Part shown: positions 50,631-59,730 of the stretch, one piece after another
Numbering within the stretch: the first letter of the stretch is position 1
How the letters are laid out: each line of letters opens with the position of its first letter
DNA from: CAZSBB01 sp964605235
GTDB taxonomy: Bacteria; Planctomycetota; Phycisphaerae; Phycisphaerales; Phycisphaeraceae
Reading direction: 5' to 3'
Assembly (NCBI GenBank): GCA_964605235.1
Contig: CAZSBB010000017.1
Coordinates: 50,753 to 114,752, forward strand
Length of the DNA: 64,000 bases
The notes under the pieces: generated by a model
Told to the model about the DNA's origin: nothing
The model's database searches: none
Seen by the model: only the letters and a program-made list of their open reading frames with translations
Position numbers and translations under genes: made by a program

Positions 50631-53600
50631 ATGATGGGAATGCCGCGTTACCCCGCCCAACTCACCCGCTCCACGCCCCCGGCGCGGCAGCGCGGCGTCG
50701 CCATGATGCTGGTGGTCATCGCCCTGGCGATGGCGATGGTGCTGTGCGTCGGTTTCCTGAGCACCCAGAGCACCAGCGTCGGCGTGGCGCAGAACATCGC
50801 CGGCCACACGCAGGCGCGGGCGATCGCCGAGCAGGCGCTCCAGACCGTGCTGGCGCAGATTCAGGCGTCCAACGCCTGGCGCGACGACCACACCGAGGGC
50901 GTCTGGATGACCAACCAGCCGCTCAACGGCGGGACCTATTCCGTCACCGTGCAGGATGGCCAGGACACCGATGGCGATGGCGTCGTCGAGGGCGATGGGG
51001 ACCTGAGCGATGACAACAACGACGTGGTCACCGTGACCGTCGTGGGCAGCTTCGGCGGCGTCACGCATCGCATCCAGGCGGTGGTGGCGCCGGGTGAAGT
51101 GCTCGCGGGGCCCATCACGCTGCTGATGATCGTCAACGATCCCAACAACCTCAGCGATGCGGAGGAAACCCGCCAAGACCTGATCGAAAGCTGGGGCTGG
51201 ACGGTGCGCCTGCTGGCGGGCAGCTCCACGGTGGGCGAATACGCCACCGCCATGGCCGGGGCACATGTGGTGTATGTGCCTGAAGACGGTGCGTCGGCGA
51301 CGGTCGCCGCCCGCCTGGCGGCCACGGAGCTGGGCGTGGTCACCGAAGACGGCGGCATGGTGGTCAACCTCGATCTGGCGACCACCCATTCCTCGGGACT
51401 CGATGACGCGATCCGCATCGTGGACAACACGCACTACATCACCGCGCCCTTCGGCATCGGTGAAGTGACCATCGGCACGGCGGCACGGCAGATCGAGTAT
51501 CCCGTGCTGGGCGTGGTCGGCGGTATGCGGCAACTGGGCTGGTTCCCCGGCACCGAACGCCGCACCCTGGCGGCTTTGGACGCCGGCCAGCCGTTGACCG
51601 ACGGCACCCCGTCGCCCGGTCGCCGCGCCCTGGCGCCGTTCTCCGGCTTTGACGCCGACGAACTGACCAGCGATGGCCAGATGCTGCTCAAACGTACGCT
51701 CGAGTGGTCCGCGCAATCGTCGATGACCAGCGATGCCGTCACCGCGCTGGGCAACTGGGACACCGACACCAGCGTCTCCATCCCCAATGGCGAAGATCGC
51801 GTGCTGATGGTTGCGGTCACCGCCGAGACCCATTGCTCGATCACCAGCGCGACCTATGGCTATCAGGACCTGACGCTGGTGGCGTCGGCTTATGAATCCA
51901 CCGGCGTCGGAGCCCGGACCTATGTTTACTATCTGAGTGAAGCCGGCATTGATGCCGCCAGCGACAGCAATCTGCGCTTCAATTGGTCCAGCGGCAGCCG
52001 CGATGACACCCGCTACGTCAGCCGGGTGTACCAGCATGTCAATCAAGCCAATCCCATCCGCACCAGCGAATGGGCGACCAACGCCGGCCCCGCCACCATC
52101 GCCTGTGCTCCCGTGGGCGTGACCCGCGGCGACCTGGTGTTTTCGTCGGTCATTGTCGGCCATGAAAATCGTTCGTACAGCTGGGACAGCCCGCTGGTCG
52201 AAGGTGTGGACCTGGCGATGAGCACCAGCACCCGCAGCACCGCCGACTATGCCGTGGGCAACGGCGTCACCGCTGTCACCGCCGCCGCCACCACCAACGC
52301 CCCCAATCGCCAGTCCATGGTCACCGCGGTGCTCCAGCCCCGTTCCAACTCCACCGGCGAGGGCATCATCCCCCAATTGCTGGCGCTGTATGAGTTCGAC
52401 GAGCATCAGCCCGAGTGCGACCTGGTGGGCCACTGGACCTTCGACGACAACGGCAGCGGCGGCGTCATCGCCATCGAAGACGACGTGGACCTCAACAACT
52501 CCGCCCGGATCGACGCCTATCGCAGCAGCGCCGGCGCTTACAGTGGCAGCAACAGCGGCCTGGACGTCACCCTCGTCACCAACACCAGCAACAGCGGCAG
52601 CATCAACCTCAGCAGTTCCGCGTATCTGCAAGGCTCCACCTACAACTACCCCGGCGCCAATCCCACCAACGTCGTCAGCATCAACAACAGTGCCGTCATC
52701 ACCGGCAACCGCTATGAGCAGTCCGTCGCCTTCAATGCTCCAAGCATTCCCAGCACCATCGGCTCCGGCAGCAACACCACCGTCAACGGCAACACCACCA
52801 TCAACAGCAACCGCACCTACAACGACTGGACCATCAACAGCGGGACCGTCACCATTTCCGGCAACATCACCATCAAAGTGATGGACGATTTCGTGATGAA
52901 CGGCGGGCAGATTGTCATCCCCAGCGGATCGAGTCTGACTTTATACGTCGCCGACGACGCCACCCTCAACAACAGTGCCGCCATCAACAGCGACAGCACT
53001 GCCGCCAATCGCTTCGCGCTCTACATGTACGGCAGCAGCGGCGATCTGGTCATGAACGACGACAGCGTGATGACCGGCATGATCGCCGTCGGCCGGGACC
53101 TGACGTTGAATGACAACGCCGTCATCCAGGGCGGCCTGTATGTCCGCGACGATCTGCGCATGGACGATTCCTCGCGCCTGCGCATCGACCTCGATCAGCC
53201 GGGCTTCGGCATCCTGCCGGTGCTCGACGACACCGGCGTCAACCACGCCCAGGCCCACGGCGGCGTGACCTTCAACAACTCCGGCGCCCGCGCCTTCACC
53301 GGCAGTTCCCTGTATTTCGATGGCAGCGATGACTTTGTCCGCATCGCCCACCACGATGATTACCTGCTCAACAACGGCACCGTCAGCTTCTGGTTCAAGA
53401 GCGATCTGCTGCTGGGCACACGCGGCCTGTTCTCCAAAGCCTCCTCGAATTACGACTCGGGCGGGCATCTCGAAATCTACACCGACTTCAATGTGCTCAA
53501 AGTCCGGCTGCAGACCAATGGCGAATCCCCCTACGGCACCGGCAATGATTTCGTCCTCACCAGCAGTGGACTGAGCTCCAACACCTGGTATCACGTGCTG

Positions 53601-54554
53601 GTCACTTTCGGCGCCGGCGGCCTGCGCCTGTACCGCAACGGCGCTCTGGTGGCGAGCAACAGCTATCCCGGCGGCCTGGGACCCAACTCCGGCGGCATCG
53701 GCAACTACCAGCCCATTGCCATCGGCGCCAGCACCGCCAACGCCGGCTTCCTCACCCATCTGCCGCTGAGCGGCAATTTCGTCGGCTACATCGACGACGT
53801 GCGCATCTACAACAGTGTGCTCGACGCCGCCCAGGTGTCCCGGCTTTACCAGGGCCAGCCCATCGGCGACCGCACCGAACCCAGCTACCTCGTGCTCGAC
53901 ACCAGCGGCCTGGGTTCCCCCCTGGACCTGTCCATCGACAACACCAACAACGTCACCTGGCCCAACGGCGGCGGTCTGACCATCAACCAGCCCACCGTGC
54001 TCCGCGCCGGCGACCGACCCGACAAGCTTCGCAACGGCATTGCCGCCACCGGCGAGTTCACCATTGAAATGATCGTCACCCCCGCCAGCACCAGCGGCAA
54101 CGGCCGGCTGTTCTGGTACGGCCCCAACTCCGGCAGCAACACCAACCTCGACATCTACCGCTCCGGCGCGCACCATTCCGCGCGCCTGCGCACCAGCGAC
54201 ACCACCGCCAATCCCGCGGCAGTCGATGGTGAAGACGGCTTGAGCGCCGATGGACGCGTGCATGTGCTGGTCTGCTACAACGGCGAGCACCTGCGCATCT
54301 TCCATGATGGCGCGATGGTCGCCGAGCAGGCGCTCACCGGCGGCATGCTCGCGTGGGACACGGCCTACGGCTTGACGCTGGCGAACCTCCCGCAAGGCGG
54401 CAGCGGTTGGCTGGGCACTTTCGAGCGCGTGGCGGTGTATGACCGCGACATGAACCAACGCCAGATCAACAACCTGCTCGACGGCCTGCCCCCGGGCGAT
54501 GGCGCCTCCGTCACGCAGGGCGGTTCCTTCGTCCACTGGGTCGAACGGCCCTGA
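50631..54554 (+). CDS. Giant pilus-type surface protein with LamG domains
   Basis: 1307 residues. A PilX/type IV pilin-like N-terminal helix (QRGVAMMLVVIALAMAMVLCVGFL) with preceding basic residues; an alpha/beta region (about 165-350) opening ITLLMIVNDPNNLSDAEE; a beta-rich section; a low-complexity Asn/Ser/Thr block (about 620-870) of beta-helix type (NGNTTINSNRTYNDW, MNDDSVMTGMIAVGRDL) similar to the DUF7305/bactofilin-like pilus-associated domain; and two concanavalin-like LamG domains (about 880-1080 and 1090-1300: SLYFDGSDDFVRIAHHDDY, GYIDDVRIYN). Likely an exported adhesin or minor pilus component. In-frame starts at 50556, 50631, 50634 and 50640 cannot be resolved. Confidence 0.75.
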   Translation: MMGMPRYPAQLTRSTPPARQRGVAMMLVVIALAMAMVLCVGFLSTQSTSVGVAQNIAGHTQARAIAEQALQTVLAQIQASNAWRDDHTEGVWMTNQPLNGGTYSVTVQDGQDTDGDGVVEGDGDLSDDNNDVVTVTVVGSFGGVTHRIQAVVAPGEVLAGPITLLMIVNDPNNLSDAEETRQDLIESWGWTVRLLAGSSTVGEYATAMAGAHVVYVPEDGASATVAARLAATELGVVTEDGGMVVNLDLATTHSSGLDDAIRIVDNTHYITAPFGIGEVTIGTAARQIEYPVLGVVGGMRQLGWFPGTERRTLAALDAGQPLTDGTPSPGRRALAPFSGFDADELTSDGQMLLKRTLEWSAQSSMTSDAVTALGNWDTDTSVSIPNGEDRVLMVAVTAETHCSITSATYGYQDLTLVASAYESTGVGARTYVYYLSEAGIDAASDSNLRFNWSSGSRDDTRYVSRVYQHVNQANPIRTSEWATNAGPATIACAPVGVTRGDLVFSSVIVGHENRSYSWDSPLVEGVDLAMSTSTRSTADYAVGNGVTAVTAAATTNAPNRQSMVTAVLQPRSNSTGEGIIPQLLALYEFDEHQPECDLVGHWTFDDNGSGGVIAIEDDVDLNNSARIDAYRSSAGAYSGSNSGLDVTLVTNTSNSGSINLSSSAYLQGSTYNYPGANPTNVVSINNSAVITGNRYEQSVAFNAPSIPSTIGSGSNTTVNGNTTINSNRTYNDWTINSGTVTISGNITIKVMDDFVMNGGQIVIPSGSSLTLYVADDATLNNSAAINSDSTAANRFALYMYGSSGDLVMNDDSVMTGMIAVGRDLTLNDNAVIQGGLYVRDDLRMDDSSRLRIDLDQPGFGILPVLDDTGVNHAQAHGGVTFNNSGARAFTGSSLYFDGSDDFVRIAHHDDYLLNNGTVSFWFKSDLLLGTRGLFSKASSNYDSGGHLEIYTDFNVLKVRLQTNGESPYGTGNDFVLTSSGLSSNTWYHVLVTFGAGGLRLYRNGALVASNSYPGGLGPNSGGIGNYQPIAIGASTANAGFLTHLPLSGNFVGYIDDVRIYNSVLDAAQVSRLYQGQPIGDRTEPSYLVLDTSGLGSPLDLSIDNTNNVTWPNGGGLTINQPTVLRAGDRPDKLRNGIAATGEFTIEMIVTPASTSGNGRLFWYGPNSGSNTNLDIYRSGAHHSARLRTSDTTANPAAVDGEDGLSADGRVHVLVCYNGEHLRIFHDGAMVAEQALTGGMLAWDTAYGLTLANLPQGGSGWLGTFERVAVYDRDMNQRQINNLLDGLPPGDGASVTQGGSFVHWVERP

Positions 54555-54674
54555 GCGGTCCGCGCAGCGCCACATCCCTGTGACAACTCCACGCGGCATT
54601 CGTCATCCGCGGGCACTCATGGTTTAATGCTGCCTCGTGTCTGGGACTGTTCGTCCTGCCGAGGTCCAAAACTG

Positions 54675-57600
54675 ATGTCTGCTCCCGCTGCTGCCCCCGC
54701 CCGCTGGCGTTTGCTGGTTCGTCCCACGCTGGAAATCCCCTGCCTGACCGCTGCCGCCGACGCCATCGACTGGACCGCGTTGTCGCCGCTGCCGGCGCTC
54801 GATGGCCCGGACGCCGATGCTGACCTGCGCGCGACTGACGTGCGCGCAGCTTTCACCGCTGAGGCGCTGCACGTGCGTTTCCTCTGTCCGTTTGCGGACG
54901 CCCGCACGCTGCGTCCCCAGCGTCGGGTGGCGGGTTTTGACGCCAGTGCGCACGTCACGCTGGAATTGTCGCCGGAAAATGATCCGGGTCGCTGGCTGCG
55001 TTTTCGCGCGGACTTCCGCGGCCTGCGCGAGGCTGTGCGGGTGCAGCGCATAACGGGGGAAAGCAATCTGCAGGCAGTGCCGGATGCTTGGGAAACCACC
55101 GCGCCCCACCCGGCGCGCTGGCACCGGTACCACGGCCTGGAACGCGATCACTGGTGGGTGCACTTCATCCTGCCCTGGCGGGCGCTGGGACACGCTGCAC
55201 GTCCTGCGACCCTGGGCTTGCGCTACGCCCGCGCCGAGCGTCGTGAGGTCGAGAGCGATCGGCTGCGGTTGGCGAGCTGGCCACATCAGCCGGGCGACAG
55301 CAGTTTTCCCGGATTGGACCACGCCCAACTCATTCCCGCTCAGCAGGGTGGTGCGCCGGTAGGCCTGGAACTTGAACCGCTGGCGTTTGGCGTCAATCGC
55401 GGCGTCCTGCGCTTGCATCCCGTGGCAGCACCATCGCTGCAGCGCCTGCGGGTGAGCGTGAATGTCGAAGCCCAGACGCTCAGCACGACGGAGCATCCGG
55501 TGGCGGCCTGTGCAGCGGAGGTGGATTTCACCTTCGTGTTGCCGCGCGCCATGTCTTCGCATCTGGACCGCATGGCTGCCCCGCGCCTGCGGCTGGAGTT
55601 GCTCGATGCCGCGGGACAGTTGAGCTTCACCGCCGCCCTGCCGCTGGATCGCCATCTGGGTCTGCTGGTGGACGAACGCTATGGTCAGCCCGCCCCGGCA
55701 ACCACTGGCGATGAGCTGCAGGATTGGCTCAGCGGCATCATCGCCAGTCTGCCCCGGCTGCAGCGGCGCGACACCAACGCCGGCGCGCCCAGCGATTTCT
55801 GCTTGTACGACGATGCCGGCGCGATGATCGCCAACCTCACCGGCCCGGAAGCCTGGACGGCCCTGGGAAAGCTCATCGAAACTCGCTTCACGACGCGCGC
55901 CGACCGCTTGCTCGCGGCCATGGCGCTGATCGGCCAGAAGTCGGTGACCAACCTCGTCATCCTGCGCCTGTTCTTCGATCCGCAATGGCGCTGCAACTAT
56001 CACACGCCGATGCACAAGCTGATGGGCCCGCTGTCGGTGCTGCGTTATGGCGGCGGTGGGCCGCAGTGTCGCGCGGCAGCGCTGGCGTGGTTGCTGCGCC
56101 ATGTCACCGATCCGCAGACCGGTGCCGCATTCCACACGCGGGTGGTCAGCCTCGACCAGCGCGGCGGCCCACGCCCGGTGCGGCGGTCGTATGCCGGGCA
56201 TGCCGCACTCGCCGGGCTGGATCAGGAACCGGGGCCCATTGGCGCGGTCGCGGTGCAACTGGATGACGCACGCTTTACGTTGCTCGATCCCACCGCCATG
56301 ACCTTCTTTGCAACTGAGCCCGGCAAGCTGGTCGATGGACAGACCATCAGCGCCGATGCCTCGCTGCGCACCCGCTGCGCCGGCCGCCTGGCGGGATGCT
56401 ACGCCGGCCTGAACCTGGCGGAAGTGCAGCGCTGGCCATTGGACGAGCTGCTGACCCGGGGGGTGTTCCCGGAACTGTTTCCCGATGAAGCAGGCCCCGA
56501 TCAGCCTTTCGATCCCCGGCTGGTGCAAACCCCGCCGCTGGTGCGCTGTGGCGTCGGCGAAGCAGGTCCTCAAAGTCAGCCTTTCGTGAGTGCAACCGGC
56601 GGCGCGCCCGCACGTCCCGCCACCGTCGCCGCCGCGTGGACCGAGCGTGGTCTGCAACTGTGCGTCACGGTCACCGGCATTAATCCTGCTGCGCTGGATG
56701 ACGCCGACCGCGCGTGGGAGCGCGTGCATGTGGCAGTGGACCCGGAGCATGGTCACGCCGACTTCTTCCACTTTGCCGCCGGCTGGTCCGGCTCACGTGA
56801 AGCCGCGCGGGAATGCACCGGCAACATTCAGACCTTGTGCAAACACCTGACCACCGAAAGTTGGACGGTCAGCGAAACGCTATCGGCCGGTGGTTGGACC
56901 GCCGACTGGCGCGACGTCGCCGCGGGCTATGCCGTCACCTTCACCTTGCCCTGGTCACTGCTGGAGGTGAGCGATCCGGCGACACTGGGGCCGACGCTGG
57001 GCCTGAACGTCTGGATTGACAGCCGGCATCCAACCTATCGGCAAAGCTTTCTCGCGCCGCCACCGTGGAACAACCCCGCATGTGCCTTCCAGTTTGCCGA
57101 CCTGCAATTGGTCAGTGCGCCGCTGCGGACGGTCAAGCTGGACTTCGGCTATCCGGTGTGGGGACAGAACCAGGGGCAGGTCACGCTGGAGAATCTCACC
57201 GCGGCGCCGTTGACCTTGCAGTGGCAAGCCCAGCAAACCGGCGGGATGCAGCCGTGGCGCGTGCGCTGTGCGCCGGTATCGGTGACCTTGCCGGCTCGTG
57301 CCACGCAGACCATCGCCTTTCCCTTCCCGCTCGATGGTCAGGAGAAGATGACCAGTGGCAGCAGCCCGAAGCTGGAGCTGCGCGCCTGGACGGATGACCA
57401 GGTGTTGTTCCAGCAGACGGTCGAGTGCAACTACTGCGGCCCGATGTTCGCCTTCCACGCGTATGGCCCGGATGTGCCGGCGGTCAGCAAGCCGCAGCCC
57501 GGCGAAGCCGATTACCTGCCCCGGCTGGATCAGTGGATTCGTCAGCGTCTGCCCAAGCTGGTGCGGCAAACCACGCGCGATGGCGCCCCCAGCGATTTCT

Positions 57601-58187
57601 GTGTTGTCACCGAAGATGGCGCGCAGACTTTCAACCTGATGCAAGCCGGCGTGCTCGACCAGATCGGCCGGTTCATCGCGGAGCGCTTTGACAGCGATCT
57701 GGAACGGGTGCTCGGTTTGCTCTGGTTCAACTATCACCCGGCCGTCGCCCGGCACATGAGCAGCGGGCATCGCTTCATGGATGGCGCGGGGCCGCTGTCG
57801 ATCCTGCGCGGGAACTTTGCGGGCGCCGGCGGCAACTGCGGCTACCACTCGCGCGCCTTTGCCGGCCTGCTCGCCCACTTGCCGCTGAGCTACGGCCTGC
57901 CGAAGGCGCATACGGTGTCGGTGTGGGGGCATGTCATCAGTTGTCTGGAAGATGTTCAGGGCTGCAAACTGTTGATCGACGGCGATGTGGGCCACTTCTG
58001 GCTCAGCCCCGATGGCGCGCGCCTGGCCAGCAGCGACGAACTGGCGCAGCACGGCTGCCTGCCGTCAACCGCCAATAGCGCGGAACTGGCGCGGTACTTC
58101 ATGTATGAGCCGACGCTGCTCAACCGTGTGCCGGTGCGCGATGACACGTTCCCCGGCGTGTTTCCCGCCGGTGCGCCGCGAGCGTGA
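54675..58187 (+). CDS. Duplicated CBM9-like plus transglutaminase-like protein
   Basis: 1170 residues, made of two copies of the same plan. Each begins with a CBM9-like beta-sandwich (about 40-210; about 640-820: AAWTERGLQLCVTVTG and WTADWRDVAAGYAVTFTLPW), then a transglutaminase-like domain introduced by the near-identical GAPSDFC (at about 373 and 971). Copy 1 has Cys465 (GGPQCRAAALAW), His509 and Asp538. Copy 2 has Cys1055 (GGNCGYHSRAF), His1086 (WGHVISC) and Asp1102 (LLIDGDVGHFW). There is no signal peptide, so it may be cytoplasmic. ATG 54675 is chosen at the start of the first domain. Its stop abuts that of another transglutaminase gene on the opposite strand. Confidence 0.72.
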   Translation: MSAPAAAPARWRLLVRPTLEIPCLTAAADAIDWTALSPLPALDGPDADADLRATDVRAAFTAEALHVRFLCPFADARTLRPQRRVAGFDASAHVTLELSPENDPGRWLRFRADFRGLREAVRVQRITGESNLQAVPDAWETTAPHPARWHRYHGLERDHWWVHFILPWRALGHAARPATLGLRYARAERREVESDRLRLASWPHQPGDSSFPGLDHAQLIPAQQGGAPVGLELEPLAFGVNRGVLRLHPVAAPSLQRLRVSVNVEAQTLSTTEHPVAACAAEVDFTFVLPRAMSSHLDRMAAPRLRLELLDAAGQLSFTAALPLDRHLGLLVDERYGQPAPATTGDELQDWLSGIIASLPRLQRRDTNAGAPSDFCLYDDAGAMIANLTGPEAWTALGKLIETRFTTRADRLLAAMALIGQKSVTNLVILRLFFDPQWRCNYHTPMHKLMGPLSVLRYGGGGPQCRAAALAWLLRHVTDPQTGAAFHTRVVSLDQRGGPRPVRRSYAGHAALAGLDQEPGPIGAVAVQLDDARFTLLDPTAMTFFATEPGKLVDGQTISADASLRTRCAGRLAGCYAGLNLAEVQRWPLDELLTRGVFPELFPDEAGPDQPFDPRLVQTPPLVRCGVGEAGPQSQPFVSATGGAPARPATVAAAWTERGLQLCVTVTGINPAALDDADRAWERVHVAVDPEHGHADFFHFAAGWSGSREAARECTGNIQTLCKHLTTESWTVSETLSAGGWTADWRDVAAGYAVTFTLPWSLLEVSDPATLGPTLGLNVWIDSRHPTYRQSFLAPPPWNNPACAFQFADLQLVSAPLRTVKLDFGYPVWGQNQGQVTLENLTAAPLTLQWQAQQTGGMQPWRVRCAPVSVTLPARATQTIAFPFPLDGQEKMTSGSSPKLELRAWTDDQVLFQQTVECNYCGPMFAFHAYGPDVPAVSKPQPGEADYLPRLDQWIRQRLPKLVRQTTRDGAPSDFCVVTEDGAQTFNLMQAGVLDQIGRFIAERFDSDLERVLGLLWFNYHPAVARHMSSGHRFMDGAGPLSILRGNFAGAGGNCGYHSRAFAGLLAHLPLSYGLPKAHTVSVWGHVISCLEDVQGCKLLIDGDVGHFWLSPDGARLASSDELAQHGCLPSTANSAELARYFMYEPTLLNRVPVRDDTFPGVFPAGAPRA

Positions 58188-59702
58188 TCAGGGCTGAATG
58201 ACCTGTATCCGCAGCCGCCCCAGCATCGGGACCAGGGCCATCATGTCGTTGACCATTTTGCCGTCTTCCTGGGCGCTGACGCTCAGCAGCAGGTGCGTGG
58301 CGTCAAACGGCTGCGGCGCATCGAGCGTGGGGTCCAGGTCCACCCACCGGCCGGCGTCGCCTTCGGGGAGCCACGCCTGCGCCCACATGTGGTAACCGAA
58401 GATGCCGCGCTGTCCGAGAAATTCGTCGGCATACACCAGGCCGGAGGCGGTGCGACTGGGAATGTCCGCCGCCCGCAGCAGCGCCGCCAGCAGCATGGCG
58501 TGTTCGGTGCAATCGCCCTGCCGGGTGCGCGCTGTTTCACTGGCGGTGGCGTAACCGACAGACAGGTTTTTGCCTTCGATGTATTGGTTGACGAATTGCC
58601 GCAGCCGCTCGGCCTTGTCGGCCGGGGTTGCGGGGATGGCATCACCCCATGCCTGCGCCAGCAGTGCGCGCACGGCCGGGTCCTCATGGTTGAGCATCGC
58701 TGACGCCGCCAGACATTCAGCGCCGGGCGGCGCGTCGGCAGCCTGCGGTTGATCCATATCCACCTGCACGCGCCAGCGATTGGCACCGACTGCTTCCACC
58801 TGCTGTACCGCCGAGGCGATGGGCGCGGCCGCCTGATCTGGCGCTGGCGACGCCGTGAGCGACAGCAGGTAAGTCCCCTGCCGCAGCGCACGCGGCTGGG
58901 CGATCTGCCGATCAGGCTTGACGAATGTCTGCACCATCAGCTCCGGCGGATTCACCTGCGCCAGCGCCAACTCCTTGTCCGCCTGCAACAGCACCAGTTC
59001 CATGCCCGGCATCGGCGTGACGCTGCTGCGCACGGGCTGGGCCTGCTCGTCGGTCCAGATCTGCATCTGCATGCCCGGCAGGTTGGACATGGTGCAATCC
59101 CACAACAACGTGGGCACCACTTTGCCGACCACTTCCAGGTTCACGCGCTCGCGCAGCTTGCTGACGGTTTGCAGAGGCGTTGGGCCGGCGCTGGGTTCGA
59201 GCGTCCAGACTTCGATCTCCTGCGCCCCGGCGGCTATCTGGGCCTGGGCGTAGCGTCCCGCCGCCGCCGGGGGCAGCCACGCCTGTCGGGGATTGGGATA
59301 CCGCCGCTGTGACTTCTGTCCCGCCTGCTCGGTGAGCAGCTCGATGCCCTGCTCGGTGAAGCGCATTTCCTGTTTGATGGTCATGGCGCCCAGTTGCTGC
59401 GTCACCGTGGCGCTCAGCGGTTTGCCGTCGGGCGTTTCGTCAAAGCTGGTTTCGGTCGTGATGTTCAAGGTGATCGGGCCCCGCTTGATCACCATCTTCA
59501 TCTGCGATGCAGAGCGAATCACCGCGCCGTCGCGTCCCTGTCGGGCGTGCATCCAGCCGGCGGGTTGGCCCGCCAGTTCCAGCAGGTACCAGCGTTCGAA
59601 CTCGACCTGCAACTGGGCGTGCGCGGGGGCAGGCCGCGACAGCAGGAGGAGAGACAGCAGGAGGCAGAAGCAAACGCCGATGGGCCGGAAGATATGCAGC
59701 AT
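58188..59702 (-). CDS. Exported transglutaminase-like protein
   Basis: 504 residues. A signal peptide (IGVCFCLLLSLLLLSRPAPAHA) leads to an extended beta region (about 30-340), then a transglutaminase-like domain with Cys398 in RQGDCTEHAMLLAALLRAADIPSR, His438 in GYHMWAQAWL and Asp455 in WVDLDPTLDAP. The Cys-His-Asp triad is intact, so thiol peptidase or amide-crosslinking activity in the periplasm is plausible. The stop codon is immediately adjacent to the stop of the duplicated transglutaminase gene (58187/58188). ATG 59702 gives the signal peptide. Confidence 0.85.
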   Translation of the reverse strand: MLHIFRPIGVCFCLLLSLLLLSRPAPAHAQLQVEFERWYLLELAGQPAGWMHARQGRDGAVIRSASQMKMVIKRGPITLNITTETSFDETPDGKPLSATVTQQLGAMTIKQEMRFTEQGIELLTEQAGQKSQRRYPNPRQAWLPPAAAGRYAQAQIAAGAQEIEVWTLEPSAGPTPLQTVSKLRERVNLEVVGKVVPTLLWDCTMSNLPGMQMQIWTDEQAQPVRSSVTPMPGMELVLLQADKELALAQVNPPELMVQTFVKPDRQIAQPRALRQGTYLLSLTASPAPDQAAAPIASAVQQVEAVGANRWRVQVDMDQPQAADAPPGAECLAASAMLNHEDPAVRALLAQAWGDAIPATPADKAERLRQFVNQYIEGKNLSVGYATASETARTRQGDCTEHAMLLAALLRAADIPSRTASGLVYADEFLGQRGIFGYHMWAQAWLPEGDAGRWVDLDPTLDAPQPFDATHLLLSVSAQEDGKMVNDMMALVPMLGRLRIQVIQP

Positions 59703-59730
59703 GACCGCATTGTAGCGCGATGATTGGCGA

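Noticed and set aside
52941..54599. A 552-codon frame antisense to the LamG protein
   Set aside because: Ala/Val/Gly-rich mirror of the Asn/Ser/Thr-rich coding strand; no start or domain support.
54624..56771. A 715-codon frame antisense to the transglutaminase-like gene
   Set aside because: No domain features; the plus strand has paired Cys-His-Asp motifs and an internal duplication.
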